Assembly: GCA_003353825.1 (NCBI GenBank)
Contig: PIVW01000288.1
Coordinates: 1 to 7,559, forward strand
Reading direction: 5' to 3'
Length of the DNA stretch: 7,559 nt
Origin: Chloroflexota bacterium
Lineage (GTDB): Bacteria > Chloroflexota > Anaerolineae > J102
This document shows positions 6,501-7,559 of this stretch, piece by piece; positions within the stretch are counted from its first letter, which is position 1; each line of letters opens with the position of its first letter. The notes under the pieces were generated by a model, which saw nothing but the letters and a program-made list of their open reading frames with translations, searched no databases and was not told the origin of the DNA. The position numbers and the translations under genes were made by a program.

Positions 6501-7559
6501 CGGCTTTGGACGGCTTAAACTGCATCACGCTTACCACGGTACAGGTCTTATCACCACCTGCCGCTTCTACGGTTGTATCGCTGTCACATTGGCTCTTTGC
6601 CGCCGCCGTACGGTCACTTGTGCTTAGACTCGAACTGTAGCCTGGACTACTACGGACGTTATATTTCCCCAAGTAAAAGGGTTGTTCGTCCACCCTCTCC
6701 CAGCGGGTTAGGGCCCAGCTTGCCTGAGTATCTTGTATTTCTCCGGGATCCTTAATTTTGAGGGTTGTACTGATGGTGGTACTGATCTGGTACCAGGCGC
6801 CTACCAGCGTTCCACTGGTCGTAGTGGATGAGTAGTCCATTGTCATATCTAGTGCTCCGGTTTGGACTCCATCGTCAGGTACTTTAACCATCATTTTCAG
6901 ATCCAAAATATCGTTCGTCCACCATTCAACCAGATGATTGCTGGTATTTAGCGGATCCCAGTCACCGGTGATCGATCCAACCACGACGTATATGATGGCT
7001 GCAATGAAAGCCTCGACGAATATGCCGATCCCTGTTGTTGCAAATATCCAGCTTAACGTAACCAGAAAATCCAGAAAGATCAGTGCCACAACCACAACCA
7101 ATTCAATCAAGATAAGATAGGTCGAGACTATCGTTTGTACCAAGGCATAGTCCGACTGAATGCCTTGTAAATTTTGGACCGATGATGAAAAATAGACACC
7201 CCATGCAATAGCCAAGGAGATCACTGCAAATGCAACTGCCATGCCGATTGCAGCATTTCTTGCAGTCCGATTAGCTGACTGAATATAAGCCTCAGCTTCA
7301 CTGGCGACTCCCGAATTTACGAATTTCGCCTTCGCTGCCTCCGCAAAAGCTACGGATACAAGCCGATAGGCGCCAAACGCCGCCCTAATACTCCAGCGGA
7401 GGATGAAAAAGGCCATTCCTATATAACCAAACCCCGAGAGGTATTCCGATCTGAAATCCTCCGACCAATCGCGCATAGCGTTTACAAACCCTACGGTATC
7501 AGCTGAAAGGTACAATGAATCCAGTTGGTAGACCTTGCGCACATATTCTGGCATAGTAA
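1..7559 (-). CDS. giant multidomain surface protein, partial at both ends
   Basis: One reading frame on the minus strand is open over the full window: 2,519 complete codons (7557 down to 1) with no TAA, TAG or TGA when every codon is read. Domain order is membrane segments, TSP3-like calcium repeats, two Ig-like domains, a seven-repeat FG-GAP propeller, a six-repeat GDFDGDG propeller and three beta-helix modules. The repeats recur in the same frame along its length, which shows that this is the true frame. The likely role is an extracytoplasmic adhesion, recognition or matrix protein; no catalytic motif is visible. Neither end is present. An ATG lies at 7554-7552, but the frame is already open before it, only five bases precede it, and the following residues do not resemble a signal peptide. 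It may therefore be an internal methionine. Thirteen cysteines in 2,519 residues are mostly paired. The specific function is unknown. Confidence 0.95.
553..1338 (-). repeat. right-handed beta-helix module B (residues 2074-2335)
   Basis: The cap at 2075-2100 matches module A at 18 of 26 positions without gaps (Y2080, C2081, C2084, NDG 2086-2088, W2091, AF 2095-2096, IQ 2099-2100). Helix coils follow: KVLVDPGLYRE, VSVFGSG, LALITIAG, LERLIIRNTG, LANNTIVSN and LDIRNSILAYH. A second cysteine pair, C2224 and C2249, is specific to this module. The end has the standard closing sequence DPRF (2287-2290), YR (2298-2299), ANSPVVNAGD (2302-2311) and then VDMGY (2324-2328). That sequence corresponds to the SP-x-I-x-AG and VDMG ending of many beta-helix surface proteins. 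Confidence 0.87.
1339..2172 (-). repeat. right-handed beta-helix module A (residues 1796-2073)
   Basis: Opens with a cap at 1797-1822: Y1797, Y1802, C1803, C1806, N1808-D1809-G1810, W1813, A1817-F1818 and I1821-Q1822. This is the known NDG-x-x-W-AF-x-x-IQ start of many bacterial parallel beta-helices, with a CxxC added. Then come coil-like repeats: VLIAAGVYTG, LKLQGSD, VFIDGNG, GVSISNLTIRNA, NVQISNVLFY and LQVSHNTLVSN. These show the alternating hydrophobic and Asn/Gly pattern of pectate-lyase-like helices. A closing motif (D2036, R2038, F2039 then R2048 and ANS 2051-2053) ends the fold. No pectate lyase catalytic residues could be assigned, so a binding or structural role is more likely. Confidence 0.85.
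2173..3102 (-). repeat. second FG-GAP/VCBS-type propeller, six repeats (residues about 1486-1795)
   Basis: Six loops of a different subtype occur at residues 1492 (GDFDGDGLSDVAGW), 1545 (GDFDGDDLDDLAVW), 1601 (GDFDGDGTTDIAAW), 1654 (GDFDGDGKGDVASR), 1710 (ADFSGDGKTDVLAL) and 1765 (GDFDGDGMIDYAGL). Intervals are very even: 53, 56, 53, 56 and 55 residues. After each loop comes a small-residue turn and a strand carrying tryptophan, for example GSAWTTW, GSAWETY, TSNWVVW and GTGWVF. This is the widespread VCBS/FG-GAP pattern. The last repeat runs straight into the first beta-helix cap. Six blades are visible; a seventh would have to be cryptic. Confidence 0.88.
3103..3327 (-). other. linker between the two propellers (residues 1411-1485)
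   Basis: Contains FNDQGTW (1424-1430), then a low-complexity Ala/Ser/Thr/Asn-rich stretch (1444-1471), then GLAFRIYDN just before the second propeller. No domain is recognised. The low-complexity part looks like a flexible hinge. Confidence 0.5.
3328..4560 (-). repeat. integrin-alpha-like FG-GAP propeller, seven repeats (residues about 1000-1410)
   Basis: Repeats share a calcium loop followed by a hydrophobic strand. The loops are GDVNGDARADLAVG (1004), GDANGDGLSDFWVG (1075), GDVNGDGFDDLLVG (1141), GDVNGDQYGDFVIA (1210), GDVNGDTLPDFAYS (1280), GDVNVDGLNDILLG (1333) and a degenerate ADLNCDLSSDLLLV (1388). Several are followed by the family's second landmark, such as GRVAVVYGQ (1030-1038), GAVYLVKG (1163-1170) and GRAYLVHG (1352-1359). 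Seven repeats match the seven blades of integrin-alpha propellers. The first four intervals are 66-71 residues and the last two are 53 and 55. A recognition or adhesion role is inferred from the family. Confidence 0.9.
4561..4758 (-). other. linker between Ig-like domains and first propeller (residues 934-999)
   Basis: About 66 residues, acidic and Pro-rich in the first half (including residues 945-967), with no recognised motif. The second half (about 974-999) has alternating hydrophobic residues (VISATVMLM) and may supply a closing strand for the following propeller. Confidence 0.45.
4759..5094 (-). other. bacterial Ig-like domain 2 (about residues 822-933)
   Basis: Same plan as the preceding domain. 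VSGSATD (847-853) corresponds to the GGTATD turn, and LSIDDRPWVNVAEF (869-882) to the residue-rich edge strand. The Trp strand contains W893 and W897, and SHTLAIRAVDALGQ (906-919) matches the RATDYVGN strand. It closes with DTLPP (931-935), the same boundary signature as VDNTPP. The two domains are clearly paralogous but diverged at residue level. Confidence 0.8.
5095..5391 (-). other. bacterial Ig-like domain 1 (about residues 723-821)
   Basis: The sequence follows the common bacterial Ig-like layout. It has an acidic/Pro start (DEPSSTLVSP), a GGTATD turn (746-751) and a Trp-rich strand with W782, W784 and W786. A Gly-Tyr-Thr strand leads to RATDYVGN (800-807), and the domain ends in VDNTPP (819-824), which also starts the next domain. 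Related Ig-like domains mediate spacing or ligand contact in large surface proteins. The paralogue follows immediately. Confidence 0.8.
5401..5820 (-). other. unrecognised beta-rich region (residues 580-719)
   Basis: This joins the calcium repeats to the Ig-like domains. It begins with alternating hydrophobic residues (ELQIRVDPSVI, then LTVELTLSSNYAG) typical of a beta-sandwich strand pattern, and contains a Pro/Ser/Thr-rich stretch at 648-657. There are no cysteines. A non-enzymatic beta-sandwich is a reasonable guess from the pattern and context, but I cannot name a family. Confidence 0.4.
5857..6240 (-). repeat. five thrombospondin type 3-like calcium-binding repeats (residues 440-567)
   Basis: Aspartate-rich DxDxDGLxD loops begin at D440 (DRDSDGLTTYEE), D462 (DTDGDGLSDGWE), D488 (DTDGDGLNDKLE), D508 (DTDQDDDGLSDGEE) and D556 (DADGDGLEDKAE). 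Each loop ends in an acidic residue suited to calcium coordination, as in bacterial TSP3 repeats, which form stiff calcium-dependent stalks. Spacing is 20-26 residues for the first four. The fifth comes 48 residues after the fourth, because a segment bracketed by C523 and C549 lies between them. The fourth loop has an extra acidic residue. Placement between membrane segments and Ig domains fits a stalk. Confidence 0.9.
6241..6975 (-). other. unrecognised region between membrane segments and calcium repeats (residues 195-439)
   Basis: About 245 residues that I cannot assign to a family. The first part is Trp-rich (W200, W212, W213), followed by Ser/Thr-rich alternating stretches that look beta-structured, for example residues 242-268. 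C324 and C339 are 15 residues apart and could form a disulfide loop. A basic stretch (R369, K371, R372, K377, R379) precedes a Ser/Asp-rich segment. It ends directly at the first calcium repeat, so it is probably the membrane-proximal extracytoplasmic domain. No catalytic motif is evident. Confidence 0.5.
6976..7431 (-). other. cluster of hydrophobic, probable transmembrane segments (residues 43-194)
   Basis: Residues 101-123 form a clean hydrophobic stretch with no charged residue, ending in a Trp/Tyr-rich boundary; this is the strongest membrane helix. Residues 143-194 are almost continuously hydrophobic, interrupted only by E152, D163 and E182, and are long enough for two or three helices. 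Residues 43-71 are hydrophobic but carry R54, R58 and R65, so they may be amphipathic. A charged helical stretch (72-99) separates the first and second segments. I expect three to four membrane passes, with everything after residue 194 outside the cytoplasm because it is calcium-loop and Ig/propeller material. Topology is inferred. No known membrane family is recognised. Confidence 0.75.

Noticed and set aside
7552..7554. ATG in frame near the window edge as the start of the gene
   Set aside because: The frame is already open upstream of it, only five bases are available so no ribosome binding site can be judged, and the next 40 residues are not a signal peptide. It cannot be ruled out, but it is not supported.
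1..7559. RNA genes, CRISPR arrays, mobile elements, attachment sites or terminators
   Set aside because: No direct-repeat array, inverted-repeat ends, tRNA-like folds or hairpin followed by a T-run stood out. All recurring DNA words I saw are explained by the protein repeats.

Overview
The whole window lies inside one giant protein-coding gene on the minus strand. Reading the reverse complement in the frame whose first complete codon is 7557-7555, I found no stop codon from one edge to the other. This gives 2,519 consecutive codons, open at both ends, so start, stop, promoter and terminator are all outside the window. Residue numbers below count from codon 7557-7555 (residue 1) to codon 3-1 (residue 2519).

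Layout from N- to C-terminal side (high to low coordinates): a cluster of hydrophobic, probably membrane-spanning segments (about residues 43-194); an unrecognised region with a close cysteine pair (195-439); five thrombospondin type 3-like calcium loops (440-567); a second unrecognised region (580-719); two bacterial Ig-like domains (about 723-931); a linker; an integrin-alpha-like FG-GAP propeller with seven repeats, the last degenerate (about 1000-1410); a linker; a second propeller of a different FG-GAP/VCBS type with six repeats (about 1486-1795); and three consecutive right-handed beta-helix modules (1796-2073, 2074-2335, 2336 to the window edge). Each beta-helix module opens with the same tyrosine/CxxC/NDG/Trp/AF/IQ cap.

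The product looks like a very large cell-surface or secreted, calcium-stabilised mosaic protein, possibly anchored by its membrane segments. All modules are structural or adhesive types. I see no enzyme active site, toxin domain, phage, transposon, CRISPR or defence component. Twelve of the 13 cysteines fall into six close pairs, all on the side expected to be outside the cytoplasm.

The organism is a bacterium using the standard code. GC is moderate: a hand count gives about 63% in 3361-3600 and about 43% in 7021-7260. This combination of TSP3-like repeats, Ig-like domains, FG-GAP propellers and beta-helices in one huge protein fits large environmental bacteria such as Chloroflexota (Anaerolineae/Caldilineae type). 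That assignment is an inference and is weak. There are no neighbouring genes, so nothing can be said about an operon.
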